Positions 28,701 to 38,713 of a stretch of 64,000 bases of DNA are shown piece by piece. The number at the start of each line of letters is the position of its first letter. Position 1 is the stretch's first letter. This DNA comes from JAGQVA01 sp041391725. Its GTDB lineage: Bacteria; Bacteroidota; Bacteroidia; J057. The stretch lies in the NCBI GenBank assembly GCA_041391725.1, contig JAWKNL010000004.1, forward strand, positions 62,001-126,000. The letters run 5' to 3'. The position numbers and the translations under genes were made by a program. The notes beneath the pieces are model-generated. The model did not search any database. It saw nothing but the letters and a program-made list of their open reading frames with translations, and was not told the DNA's origin.

Positions 28701-31700
28701 TTGGGATCGGTAACCGTCGTTTTAGTTAACTGGTTAGCTGCATAATAGCCCCCCGAAGTATAGTTTAAAACTTCATTCGAAGTGTTAGTTCCGAAATCTG
28801 TGTTTGTGGCATACCACTCTGGTGGAGTAACGGATTTTACACGGGAAAGGGGAGATGCTTCATAATCGGTAAACGTATAGGCTGTTCCGGAAGGAGGCGC
28901 ATAAAACTGTCCATTGTTATACAATGACTCATAGGGAACATAACTATGGGTAGGACGTCCGATATTGTCGTACTTGATGGCAGCGATTACGTCTTTTCCG
29001 GAAGGAGAATGGCCCTGACGCACGGTCTGAAGCGCTCTCCCGATACCATCGAGATATTGAATGGTTTTTTGCTGAGTCAGATCACTTCCTGTAACGGTTG
29101 TGTATTGTGTAAGAGTCGTAACAGAATTATAGAAATGGGAAATATCTTTATACTGATACTGGAAGGAGGTAACGATATTACTATCCCGGGCCATAATGTA
29201 GGACAATCGGTTGAGCGCATCATAGCCGTAAGAAGTTGTCTGCCCATCTATATCCTTAATACTGGTCAATAAACGCGATCCAGGCTGATAGGTATATTCC
29301 CAAATAAAATTCTGAAAGGTGCGCTTTTTTATCATTCCCCGCTCCCATTCATAACTTTCGGAAGGCCAGTTGGAAACCTGAAATTCTTTCATTTTTCCTT
29401 TCGCATCGGGATTAGTGTTTGGCCAGTTTGCTTTTACTTCTGCTTTTTGTACCCAGGTTCCAGTCGTAGGTACGCCATTGTTCCAGGTCATTTCATAAGC
29501 GTAAAATCGGGCCGGATAAGGAAATGAAGTTCCGGGAATATAAGAAGGAACAGGCAGTCCGGTTGTATGACTGAAAAACTGGTATTCTGTTTTTGAGCCG
29601 CCGGTTGTCGTACTGCCTACTTTGGTCGTAGTCTGAAATGGGGAAGAAACAATGTTTTTATTTAACAATTCATTCCTGACACCTGCATCCGGATAGTCAA
29701 AATTGTAGATATGTTGGGTAATTCGGTTGTCAGACTGAATTTCAACCGGGAAGTTGTGCCTTTCCAGCGGGTCATATTGATAGTTAGTCTGAGTGGTAAC
29801 TCCGTCTTGCCATGCTTCCTCGTAAATGATCTGGTTAGCCGAAGAATAAATATTATAAGGTGTGGTAAAAATAAATGAAACCGAAGTCGTATTATTGGGT
29901 AAATTGGATCAGGTGCAAAATCTACACATGATCTTAAAATATGGAGTTTGTGAATAATCCCGGAGGATAGAGATTCTAAACCACTGACTGGATTGATTTG
30001 TTTCTGGTAAAGAAGCAGATTGGATTCAGAATATATTTGCTCTTTCAGTAAGGTTCCTTTCAGCACATCGAGTTGTTGAGGGGGAAGCGGGAAGGCAATA
30101 AATGAAGGATTAGATATTGAACCTGTTTTGTATTCCCAGACAGTTCGCCCCTGGCCGGTTCCTTCCCGTTTGGTTACACGCGAATATCCAACGGGATTGC
30201 CATCATAATCGCCTAAAGGTACAATACTTTCAGATTGAATAATTGTCAGGTAGGCGGTCGGACTAATAGCGTTGAATACGCTAAGATTACTATAAGGTGC
30301 GGATGCCGGTAAATAGTTATAGGCATAACGAGGATTACTAAAGAGTACCCCGGAAGAACGCCCGGGAAAGGTTTCCTGTGTATAATCGTAGCTTACTATT
30401 TTGTCTCCGGAAGGAGAAATGCCATCTTTGATGGTTATTTTTTTGACTCTATTCCCCGAAACCATCACATTTCCGGAGTCTGCCCGTGAGGAATACAATT
30501 CTAAATGAGCCACACCAAAATCGGAAGTAATTTCGAAGCGATAGGGAATGCCCGGACTGAAATTGCCCATCAGATATAATGCTGTATCAAAAAAGGCTTC
30601 AAACTCGTTGTTCCAGATATTCAGATTCACACTTATATTTCCCCCCACAAACTGATTGGTATTGTCGTTGTAAATCATCAGATTAAAGTACGCAGAATTT
30701 ACATTACAGGTGGAGAGTACCGAATATTCCGGATCGGCATATAATGTCCATAAAAGCCTTCCGTCCTGAATTTGTTCTACATCCTCAAAAGTAACCACCG
30801 CACTTTCTGTAAGCGTACCGCAACAATCAGATGCCTGATTGATTTCACAGGAATAAAAACTAAGCAACTGAACGGGTTCGCGATAGGTCTGATATACTGT
30901 ATTGGATTCAAATTCGAAGTCGGTTGACCCACCCGTTGGGAAATAAATGGTTTTCAACATTCCCATTTTTTTCTTTGTGCTATCCGGTTCGCGGTTTGCC
31001 GTTCCCGGGTAAATATGCGGTGGTCCGGAGACCGTAGGAAATTCAACCAGAGGCACATTAAACTGAATATTTTCGTTATTAATAGCCCCATTATAATATC
31101 CCCAATGATCAATGCCTTTGTGTAGGCGATGTGGGAGAAACTGCGTGCCGTCGGAATTGAGGATTCCTTCATAGTCAAATGTATAAGGAGGAATTTCTAA
31201 AACTGGAGTATTACAGGATTTTTCCTGAACGCTGACCAATTTTAGTCTTTTGGATTCTGATCTTGCCGGATAAGCAGGGTCTTTAAAGTATTCATAGTCA
31301 AGGGTAAATTTTTTGCAGGGCCCATTATCCAAAATAAGAATTTCATCAAGTCTTCGGGCCATTAAACTTTGATTTCCCCATTCGTTCATATCCAGGTCTT
31401 CGCGCATAGTATTGCAGACAAAGGATACAGCGGGGTTGGCTTGGGAGGTGGCAATTCCGGAAAGCCGTTTTCCCTGCGAAAAAAATTGATTATACGGGTG
31501 GTTAATATCATATTGATTCGTCGAAGCGCAGGTAAAAGTAGTGGTGCTTCCCAGTCCAAAGGAAGATGCTCCAGTACTATACCAGTTTCGTTGCCATATG
31601 CGTAACCTAGTGCACAGGTATAAGACATACGTTGACAGGAGCTTAATTGCTTGTATCCGGAAGCTTCATCCTCATAAGAAAAATTTATCCATGAAGTTCC

Positions 31701-32429
31701 ATCTGCGGATTCAATACGAACGAGATACCACGAAGAAACGGTGGTGTTAGGGTTCGTTATATCCGTATATACATATTCCAAAGCAAGAGGGTCATTATTA
31801 GACGGATTGTCTCCAAAAAAATACTTTGTTCCTGTTGAAGTGGTGATAACAAAACTCTCAAATTTATCGGTGAGAGTAAATTCCAGTTTGTAATCCTGAT
31901 AGGGTACAAAGTGATATTGCTGCTGATCATCAAAATAAAACTTCCCGGAAATGCCGTTAAAACTAAAACTGAACATATCCGGCTCTCCGTCATATTTTCC
32001 CTGATCAATCAGTGATTTTTGATTTTCGGAAAAAGCGTTGGAAGAATACGTATTGCCCATGTAATAATAGCCATAGTCATCATCATCCGAAATTCCCATC
32101 ACGGTCCGTGTTATCATTCCCCCCGCATTCAAATTCCAGCCAAGCCCCACCCAACTGGCCGATTCTCCTACTTTCATTCCGGAGGAGTGGTAACTCAGCG
32201 TGATGGGTAAGTCAATAGCCCCATCTTTTACGGTATAGATCGGGATTTCAATGTTAGGAATACCCGTATAAGTGCTCACCGGGATGTCGCCATACTTGCC
32301 CAATGAGGCAGCATTGGGAGTCGGCATCACTACATCCCCTACCCAGTTGTTTACCGGTTGTGCTTGTACATTTCTGCCAGGCAGAAACATACCAAAGCTT
32401 ATAAGCAGAATAATTATATGTGCTTTCAC
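25754..32429 (-). CDS. Near-complete RHS/YD-repeat toxin with C-terminal zinc peptidase domain, two frameshifts
   Basis: Three reverse frames (31386-32429, 29662-31407, 25754-29668) join into one protein of about 2,225 residues if single-base shifts near 31585 and 29905 are allowed. Across both breaks the alternative frame continues with good RHS sequence. Order: signal peptide (MKAHIIILLISFGMFLPGRNVQAQ), an N-terminal domain typical of Bacteroidota RHS (NPYTxxP-like segment, LPITLSYHSSGMKV), long YD repeats (SYGYDALNRLSYIM, TYNAQGWLTMINQP), the core end (NTRLTFCDLNGDG, GARMYMPEAGRWN), and a toxin with HELGH at 25982-25996 followed by NLMMDH. HELGHxxxxx with a late Met suggests a zinc metallopeptidase. 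The shifts may be assembly errors because the rest shows no decay. Last member of a cluster with the M43-like gene. Confidence 0.8.
26964..26984. repeat. REP-like palindrome inside the intact RHS frame
   Basis: TGCCCTGAGG, spacer, CACTCGAAGGG lies in frame and encodes PSSASGQ in the full-length RHS gene, whereas the other three copies disrupt frames. It may be an older, tolerated insertion. Confidence 0.45.
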
Positions 32430-32450
32430 TATTGACAGATTTAGCGTTAA

Positions 32451-33698
32451 TTATTTAAGAATGATTAGCTTCTCTACAAAAGCGCCTTGGTCCCATTGGG
32501 CATGAAGGTTGTAAACTCCTTCGGGTAGAAAAGAAAGATTAAGCCGAATATCTTCCGAGGGGCCGATGGTTACGGTTTGCTGGTGCTCTCGTTTACCAAT
32601 CACAGACAGTATTTCCAGTTTCAGGTTGACTTGCCGGGAAAACGCGGGAGGGGTAGTCAGGGTAAACTCTCCGGGAGAAGGATTCGGTCTGACTTTAAAA
32701 AATTCCTGCGCAATGATAACACTATCCGATTGTTCCTTTCCCATATAGGTGATGAAGTTTCTTCCTCCGGGCCAAAGGAGTGTGGTTAACATCCGGTTAA
32801 TCTGACCCGGTGTGAAATGTTTCATGCAAGTATCCGGAGCTGCGTCCATATAGTTTGATATATCCTCGACCGAATATCCAGAACAGGTACTGATATGCCG
32901 ACCCGAATAACATTCGACATTCGGTGCATTTTGTAAAGGGGTATCTGCAATTCCATCATCGGAACATAAGCTCCCTGTACCCCAGATTTCGTTCAGGTTA
33001 AAATAGTTTCCGACGAGGTGAACCAGGGTTTTTCCGTCATTAAATAATGATGCTGAGTTTTCCTTTGACCCGAAAAAATCCCAATCTATCACGATACCGT
33101 CAGTTTCTTCGGGGCCGCCGGGATATTGCGCAAATCCTCCGGAGGGCGATTCCAATTCAGAAACCCATATATTTAAAAAATGAGGAGTTTGGATCGGTTT
33201 AACTCCCCCTGCCTCTGGATTTTGAAGATTGTGATTGAGTGGCCAGGTTTTTGATCCGGCGTAAAAAATTATACCCTCACTAAAAACATTCCCCTGTGAA
33301 TAATCTGCTCCTACCGATTTTGCCAATTCAAACCGGATCGACAACGTTGGGGTTTTCGCCGATTCCGAAAAATAAACCGGTAGTTTTCTGAAAATCTGAT
33401 TAAGTTTTGTCAACTGGTTGTTTGTAGCCCTAATAATATCGGGTTTCTCAGCTACAACACCTACAAAATGAAATACCACCGGTACGGTAGCCTGAATTAG
33501 TTCGATCTCCTTAAAAAATTCCTCCGACGGAGGAATTTGGAAATCTGTACAAGATTTTCGATCAATCCACTCGGGTTTTGATAAAACCGATTCAGAATAG
33601 ACTGAATTTGTAGCAAATGTACGAATATTCGCATCCTGGCTAATTGCAGTAATGTAATTAATTAGCAAAATAGCTAGGGCTGTGCATCGAAGTGTCAT
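32451..33698 (-). CDS. T9SS-secreted M43 (pappalysin-type) peptidase homologue lacking catalytic residues
   Basis: 415 residues from MTLRCTALAILLINYITAISQ, chosen because it gives a clean signal peptide. The central domain matches cytophagalysin/pappalysin-type M43 proteins (LNIWVSELES, GGFAQYPGG, GIVIDWDFFGS, CSDDGIADTPLQNAPN, SNYMDAAPDTCMKHFTPGQINRM). Where the family has HExGHxxxLxHIWG, this protein reads HLVGNYFNLNEIWG: the catalytic Glu and two zinc His are gone, while the Met-turn (NYMD) remains. The last 80 residues (VRPNPSPGEFTL, then LPEGVYNLHAQW) form a T9SS type A sorting domain. It lies 21 bp upstream of the RHS gene on the same strand and is probably cotranscribed. Probably a binding or anchoring protein and not an enzyme. 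Confidence 0.8.
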   Translation of the reverse strand: MTLRCTALAILLINYITAISQDANIRTFATNSVYSESVLSKPEWIDRKSCTDFQIPPSEEFFKEIELIQATVPVVFHFVGVVAEKPDIIRATNNQLTKLNQIFRKLPVYFSESAKTPTLSIRFELAKSVGADYSQGNVFSEGIIFYAGSKTWPLNHNLQNPEAGGVKPIQTPHFLNIWVSELESPSGGFAQYPGGPEETDGIVIDWDFFGSKENSASLFNDGKTLVHLVGNYFNLNEIWGTGSLCSDDGIADTPLQNAPNVECYSGRHISTCSGYSVEDISNYMDAAPDTCMKHFTPGQINRMLTTLLWPGGRNFITYMGKEQSDSVIIAQEFFKVRPNPSPGEFTLTTPPAFSRQVNLKLEILSVIGKREHQQTVTIGPSEDIRLNLSFLPEGVYNLHAQWDQGAFVEKLIILK

Positions 33699-33813
33699 AA
33701 ATGTAATTCTTTGAATGCAGTTTAGTCCATTTTTGGAACAAAAAAAAGAGGTGTGGAAAACTTTTTTAGAAGATAAATAGTTTATGCGTGCGTATAGTCT
33801 TGAAAACAAAGTT

Positions 33814-33840
33814 CCCCATCTCATCCAGCACCTTACTCTG
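33814..33840. repeat. 27-bp direct repeat, left copy
   Basis: Exact duplicate of 34442-34468 (it begins CCCCATCTCATCCAGCACC). The right copy is the 3' end of the membrane-protein gene (QSKVLDEMG). The two copies bracket 601 bp containing the HTH gene. The left copy gives a short frame beginning MASQSKVLDEMG that leads nowhere. Confidence 0.8.
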
Positions 33841-33908
33841 GCTGGCCATTTTAAATCAGGTATTTATATCTTCTTACTATTCCTATCTGTGGGCAACAAC
33901 CTTCCCCA

Positions 33909-34379
33909 TTAATCATATCCCCAGTTAAGCTCCTGTGCTTCAGTTGTGAGTTCTTCCATCATCTTTTTCCGCTCTTTGTAGCTTCGCTGCTTATAAGCTA
34001 GAATATCTTCTGCTAAAATTCTTCGATGAGTACCTACTTTACGAAACGGAATTTTCCCCTGATCTAATAAGCCTATCAGAAAAGGGCGGGATACATTAAG
34101 TAATTCTGCTGCCTGATTCGTTGTTAACTCTGCCTGTAGAGAGGAAAGCGTAACTGCATTTCCATTGGCCATATTCTCAAGAATATCCAGCAATAACCTC
34201 ACCGCAGATGCCGGCAAATCAAGGGCAACCTCTTTCCCCTCTTTATCTTGTACTTTTAACCTCATTATGGGTTCCGTTGTCATGTTCTGAGCAAGCTTGC
34301 GGCTTGTCTCCCGGGCCAGAGCTACTTCATTCTGAGAGGGAAGGATCGGGTCATTTATGTTATGAAACGAATAATCCAT
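33909..34379 (-). CDS. Excisionase-type HTH protein (orphan antitoxin-like)
   Basis: 156 residues from MDYSFHNINDPILPSQ. An upstream start at 34442 would add a Cys/Tyr-rich tail that looks non-coding. The C-terminal part is a MerR/excisionase-type helix-turn-helix (LTTNQAAELLNVSRPFLIGL, then IPFRKVGTHRRILAEDILAYK), as in antitoxins that accompany PIN-domain toxins. The N-terminal half (ALDLPASAVRLLLDILENMA) is also typical of that group. No PIN or other toxin follows in the 210 bp to the next gene. The gene sits between 27-bp direct repeats, consistent with arrival as a cassette. Confidence 0.75.
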   Translation of the reverse strand: MDYSFHNINDPILPSQNEVALARETSRKLAQNMTTEPIMRLKVQDKEGKEVALDLPASAVRLLLDILENMANGNAVTLSSLQAELTTNQAAELLNVSRPFLIGLLDQGKIPFRKVGTHRRILAEDILAYKQRSYKERKKMMEELTTEAQELNWGYD

Positions 34380-34438
34380 ATGTGTATATACATTTTTATA
34401 AATGCAATATACGCAACAAATGCAATATATGCAATGAC

Positions 34439-35010
34439 TCACCCCATCTCATCCAGCACCTTACTCTGAATCGCCAGATATTCCGCCTCCTTCAGACTCA
34501 GACTCTTCCACGCCCGAAAGGCGAGGATTGAAAATATCAGGAAACTGACCGTAATGCCCGCAAAGGCTGCCCATCGCTGACCCCATCTGTCAAACGGGGA
34601 GTGGGGCAGAAGTACAAACAAATCACCCGTGATCAGTATCATCATGCTGTTGAATGCCCAGGCCCGGCAAATGCGGATGCGCATTTTGCTGTATTCGATC
34701 AACTCGCGCAGACTGTCTGATTTCAGGTAGATTTTGGTCCGGGCAATAACGTATTCTACTTTCCACAAAAACTTTGGGTTCTTATAGTTTTCCTTAAACC
34801 ACTTGTCAAACAGGTTGTCCACCAGCCGGTCCGTAACCACGCCTGCGATATACAAAAACGGAGAAAATACAATCACAAATGCAGGCTCACTGATTAATGG
34901 CAAAGAAATCCATTCATACCCGACAAAGATAAACAGTACCAGGGCCAGCCAGACGATCGTTCCGGCACCGGCGACGATCAGTTCGATGATATAACTGGAG
35001 GATTCTCATG
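34439..35010 (-). CDS. Small membrane protein, 5' end uncertain
   Basis: The frame 34439-34903 begins at TTG (coding MPLISEPAFVIVFSPFLYIAG), but the same frame stays open upstream through IELIVAGAGTIVWLALVLFIFVGYEW, clearly a membrane helix, to a stop near 35005. A nearby ATG at 35010 is one frame off, so the true start is probably lost by a small indel. The protein has three or four membrane helices, with a charged middle (KVEYVIARTKIYLKSDSLREL), and ends QSKVLDEMG. No family recognised. Its last 27 bases are duplicated at 33814-33840. Confidence 0.55.
34442..34468. repeat. 27-bp direct repeat, right copy
   Basis: Identical to 33814-33840. It lies at the 3' end of the small membrane-protein gene, as attachment sites of integrating elements often lie at gene 3' ends. 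Confidence 0.8.
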
Positions 35011-35032
35011 ACAATGGATTTATATTTTTACA

Positions 35033-36530
35033 TCAGATCCTAAACTTTTTATAAAGAAAGCGATTTAATACAATACCTGAAATCAATACAATCGCCCACT
35101 GTGTCACAATCGTTGCGTTGCTGTATATGCTGATAAAATTCCAGCTCCCGTTTTTCGTCAAACCAGGGATGGGCGTCATATCCCCGCGACATCCACCAGA
35201 GAATGATAATCAGCCCCAGCAATACATTCACCGCATATGGCTACAACAAAGTACAGGTTGTGTACCCGGAAATCGGAGTCCTGATCGATAAACTGGGTCT
35301 TGAATTTTTTGGCTCCGTGCTTGAGTACGGCAAATATGATAAATAGCCCCGATACGATCAGCCCGATGCCCCATACCTAGTCCTGGTTGTTGAAAAATCG
35401 AGCGACCAGGCCGAAGGCAACCCAAATACTACACAAAATATTCCCACAACTACTGACGACCGCCGCAGGTCAAATCCCAGATCGGTTACGAGTTTGATAA
35501 ACAACTGTACCATAGACAGGAGCGAACTGAAAGCCGCCAGAAAAAACACCACAAAAAACAGCAGGGCAAAATATGCGCCACCGGTGATCTGGGCAAAAAA
35601 CCGGGGTATAATATTGAATATCAGCGCCTGGTTTCCGCTTTGTAAAAGGTAATGGCCTCTGCATCTGAAGATGCCAGGGGCAAAAACTGCGGGTAAAATG
35701 GCCATTCCCGCCAGCAACGAAGCGGTATTGTCGCCAAATCCGCTGATAAATATGTTGAGGGTAACGTCTTCCTTTTCTCTGGAATAAGCGGCAAATGTCA
35801 TCATCAGCCCCCATCCGGCGGTTGACCACGCAGACTGGGAAAGAGCCTCGATCCAGACGGTTACATCGCCAAACAGTTCGGGCCGAATGGTAAACAGATA
35901 TTCCAGTCCTTTGATTCCATTGCCTGCGTTTAACGCGAGAATGCCGGTCGTAATCAGGAGTCCGAACAATACCGGAATGAGAAATTTATTGACACGTTCC
36001 AGCCCGCCCTGTACACCGCGAATAAGGAAAAATACGCCCAGGAGTACGGCCAGCAGATGAAGTCCGACAGTCAGATAACTATGGGAAGAGATTTCGGCCC
36101 AGTATTGATTGATGTATTCGGGGTTGGTGGCGAGGTGCTGCGAAAGGGTAGTGCCGCCTGTCGTGCTGCCCATACATGGGTCAGCGAAAGCCCGATATAT
36201 CGCAGCCCCAGGCCAGTGAACGACCGAATAATAAAATGTGATGCCCAGGGTACAGAGGGTAATAAAATACCCCATCCAGGTGTAGCGTTTTCCCGCAAAC
36301 TGGGCAAAGGAGCCGATCACACTTTTTTTATAGGCTTTGCCAATGGCAAATTCGGCCAGGAGTACGGGCATGGCCCATATCAGCAAAAAAATCACCCACA
36401 AAATCAGGAATGTCCCGCCGTATTGTCCGGCCAGACGCGGAAAACGCCAGAGGTTGCCTGCACCCACTGCCATGCCGAGGGCGGCAAAAATCAACCCCCA
36501 GCGACTGCTGAATTTCTCGTTTGAAGTCAT
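35033..36530 (-). pseudogene. SNF-family sodium-dependent transporter, disrupted near the 3' end
   Basis: The first 360 residues (36530 to about 35400) are an intact SNF/neurotransmitter-type symporter: SSRWGLIFAALGMAVGAGNLWRFP, the sodium-site segment, GITFYYSVVHWPGAAIYRAF, WSTAGWGLMMTFAAYS, GFGDNTASLLAG. Near 35396 one T is missing from a T-run (expected DFFNNQDW). In the restored frame a TAG (35377-35379) stands where Trp is expected. Two further shifts near 35225 and 35110 are needed to reach the final helix and end (VLNRFLYKKFRI) at 35033. Such carriers import amino acids or related solutes with sodium. The last two or three helices would be lost, so it is probably non-functional. Confidence 0.8.
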
Positions 36531-36553
36531 AGTGGGCTGAATATAGTGGGTTT

Positions 36554-36576
36554 GGGGGAAAATGGAAAATTCCCCC
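36554..36576. terminator. Possible hairpin between transporter and GT61 gene
   Basis: GGGGGAA, 9-nt loop, TTCCCCC. It has no clear T-run on either side, so terminator function is only possible. It is placed right after the end of the polysaccharide operon. Confidence 0.35.
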
Positions 36577-36581
36577 CGATT

Positions 36582-37853
36582 TTACCCCAGCCCTGCAAAT
36601 TCGACGGTGGCTTTTAGCTTGGCTACATCCAACTCAATATCTGCAATATTAATTTCGAGATCGACACCTTCTTTCGGATTTTTCCCTTCTCCCAGCAGGT
36701 AATAATAATCGAGGTTTACGACGCTGGCGAGTGAATAAAAACACGCATTTACATACAATGGGCTGAAAAACTCGATGATTTTTGTGCCCGGTTTGCAGAA
36801 GGAAAGATGCGTAAGTCCTGCCCCGTGCGGTGCAATGATCGCTTCTGCTCCGGCAAACATGGCCACCTGATCGGTAATGGAAAAATCTTCCAGCAAAACC
36901 GGGGTAAACCCGATGGTTTTGACATAGTCCATGATTTCGGCTTCGTTTTTGACCAGCCGCACGGGCGCTTTTGCCCTGCTGATATAGATCTTTTTGGGCA
37001 AATGGGAAGTATCTTCCGGAATGGTTGGCAAAAACAGGTCGCGCAAAAACTCTATCGACCACGCGGGAGGGTTGCCGGTTTTGGCAGGCCGTGAGGGCAC
37101 GATCAGTTCGTCCACCTTGATATGCGGATGATCGTCGGTGGTAATGATTTTCTCCATCGGTACCCCTGCCAGTTGGAGCGTTTCGCGCATAAACCGGCTT
37201 TTGGTGCTGTTGACGATGACGTAGTCAACCATATTGCAGTTGATGCCGGCAGCGCGCATGATCGCGAGTTTGGGCAGAAGATCGAGAATCCAGTGGAAAA
37301 ACTGCTCTCCTTTTACCGTTGTCAGGTTAACAGCCTTTCCCGGAAAATAATGTGCCCTTGAAAGGCGGAACTTGCTGAGGATCACACTTTTTTCAAGGTG
37401 GTCGCCAAATTCGTAAGAGATTTCCCCGATCAGTTTGTCTTCTTTACAGATAATCGCCATTGAGTCCACATGGCCGACCTGATTGTGGTTGACCCATAGG
37501 CGGGCATTTTTTACCGAGGCGATAAAAGCGGCTGGCGCCTGGTGTTTATATTCCTTGCGGATTTTCCAGTGTACTTTTGTTTCAAGCGATTTGGGTTTAT
37601 TGCGAATCAGTTTGTGTGCAGGGAAAATTTCTTCCACTGAACCTTTACTTCCATTGAAACCCGGTTCTTTTTCCAGCCAATCCTTTACGGTGAGGTAATA
37701 ACCTTTTGGCGGCCCGAAGACTTCCGAGCTGACGGGCAGTTTGCGAACGGGGTACAGGAGCAAGCGGACGGTGTCCTTCTTTAGTTCCTTGAGAGATCGT
37801 TGATAAGGGCGGATGTAAGGTCTTAAGAAGGCTTTAATGTTTTCGTTCATCAA
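36582..37853 (-). CDS. GT61-family glycosyltransferase (DUF563)
   Basis: 423 residues. Family landmarks: NLTTVKGEQFFHWILDLLPKL in the first half, IYISRAKAPVRLVKNEAEI, and IIAPHGAGLTHLSFCKPGTK near residue 345. GT61 enzymes transfer sugars such as xylose or GlcNAc-type residues. Donor and acceptor cannot be read here. No signal peptide, so cytoplasmic. It is the last gene of the polysaccharide operon, and its start overlaps the preceding sulfotransferase by 4 bp. Intact. Confidence 0.8.
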   Translation of the reverse strand: MMNENIKAFLRPYIRPYQRSLKELKKDTVRLLLYPVRKLPVSSEVFGPPKGYYLTVKDWLEKEPGFNGSKGSVEEIFPAHKLIRNKPKSLETKVHWKIRKEYKHQAPAAFIASVKNARLWVNHNQVGHVDSMAIICKEDKLIGEISYEFGDHLEKSVILSKFRLSRAHYFPGKAVNLTTVKGEQFFHWILDLLPKLAIMRAAGINCNMVDYVIVNSTKSRFMRETLQLAGVPMEKIITTDDHPHIKVDELIVPSRPAKTGNPPAWSIEFLRDLFLPTIPEDTSHLPKKIYISRAKAPVRLVKNEAEIMDYVKTIGFTPVLLEDFSITDQVAMFAGAEAIIAPHGAGLTHLSFCKPGTKIIEFFSPLYVNACFYSLASVVNLDYYYLLGEGKNPKEGVDLEINIADIELDVAKLKATVEFAGLG

Positions 37854-38713
37854 TTATCGAGAAAATGACCGTAACCCTTTTCCCTTATAAACGATTCCAC
37901 TTCTTCGTGGTTGGCCACAAAGTCGGAAAGTTTCTGGGGGGTTACCTTTTGCAATTCCGTGTCAGGCATTTCAAAATCAACCTTAAGATACTCCGATAGC
38001 TTCTTCAGCGTCTGAGGATGAGAAGCGGGGTCTTCCAGATCTCTTTCATAGAAAAGCTTAAGATGCGGTATTCCCTCCAACATTTGATTTTCACGTGCAG
38101 CGGCCCTTTGAACGCCTTCCACCCAGTCGAGCAGTTCCTTCAGATCGACCTGCATCTGTTTGGGCAGATCGCGGGTCATTACCGTGGAGTTGCTGTGAAA
38201 CTGGTTTCTGTAGCGGGCATACAGATTGGACAGTCCCTGGCGCAGCGCATTTTCCCTTTCGAGATAAATAATTTTATATCCTTCGCGGGTCAGCTTGCGC
38301 AGAAACAGGTGCTGGTCATCGCGGGCATATCCGAGGATTTTTCCCACCTGATAAGTGAGACATTTAAACCCATAGACTTCCTTGTTGCCCAGTCGGGTAC
38401 GTGCTTTTCGGGATAGTTGGGGGAACAATACCTTTCTGTGATAGATTTCATTGTCACAAAAAACCTGTGAGTTTGAGTTGAGCAGACTCACAAGGAGTGT
38501 GCTTCCAGATCTCCCGGTCCCGAAGATGACAAATTTTTCCTTGGGACGCGCTTTAGGTTTAAAAATATAGGATATATATACACCCAGTTCGAACACATAG
38601 CCGAAGTTATGATTGATAAAATCATACTTCTTGATAAGATATTCGAGCTGGTCGCTCATTTTCTTTTTCATCATGACCAGAGGAGAGGGATTAACCCTGA
38701 GGGACTGCTCCAT
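37850..38713 (-). CDS. Sulfotransferase-family protein
   Basis: Up to 287 residues. A start at 38674 (MMKKKMSDQLEYL) would avoid overlap with the upstream gene and is equally likely. The PAPS 5'-phosphosulfate loop is clear (VIFGTGRSGSTLLVSLLNS), and a 3'-phosphate-binding-type segment (YERENALRQGLSNLYARYR) follows. Members transfer sulfate from PAPS to sugars or lipids. Its setting among glycosyltransferases points to a glycan acceptor, probably before export, since no signal peptide is present. Confidence 0.78.
   Translation of the reverse strand: MEQSLRVNPSPLVMMKKKMSDQLEYLIKKYDFINHNFGYVFELGVYISYIFKPKARPKEKFVIFGTGRSGSTLLVSLLNSNSQVFCDNEIYHRKVLFPQLSRKARTRLGNKEVYGFKCLTYQVGKILGYARDDQHLFLRKLTREGYKIIYLERENALRQGLSNLYARYRNQFHSNSTVMTRDLPKQMQVDLKELLDWVEGVQRAAARENQMLEGIPHLKLFYERDLEDPASHPQTLKKLSEYLKVDFEMPDTELQKVTPQKLSDFVANHEEVESFIREKGYGHFLDN

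Noticed and set aside
32451..33698. Active M43 metalloprotease
   Set aside because: The catalytic Glu and zinc His residues are replaced (HLVGN in place of HExGH).
33782..33851. Small toxin gene after the HTH gene (MASQSKVLDEMG...)
   Set aside because: It is mostly the duplicated 27-bp repeat followed by a short random tail; no toxin family resemblance.
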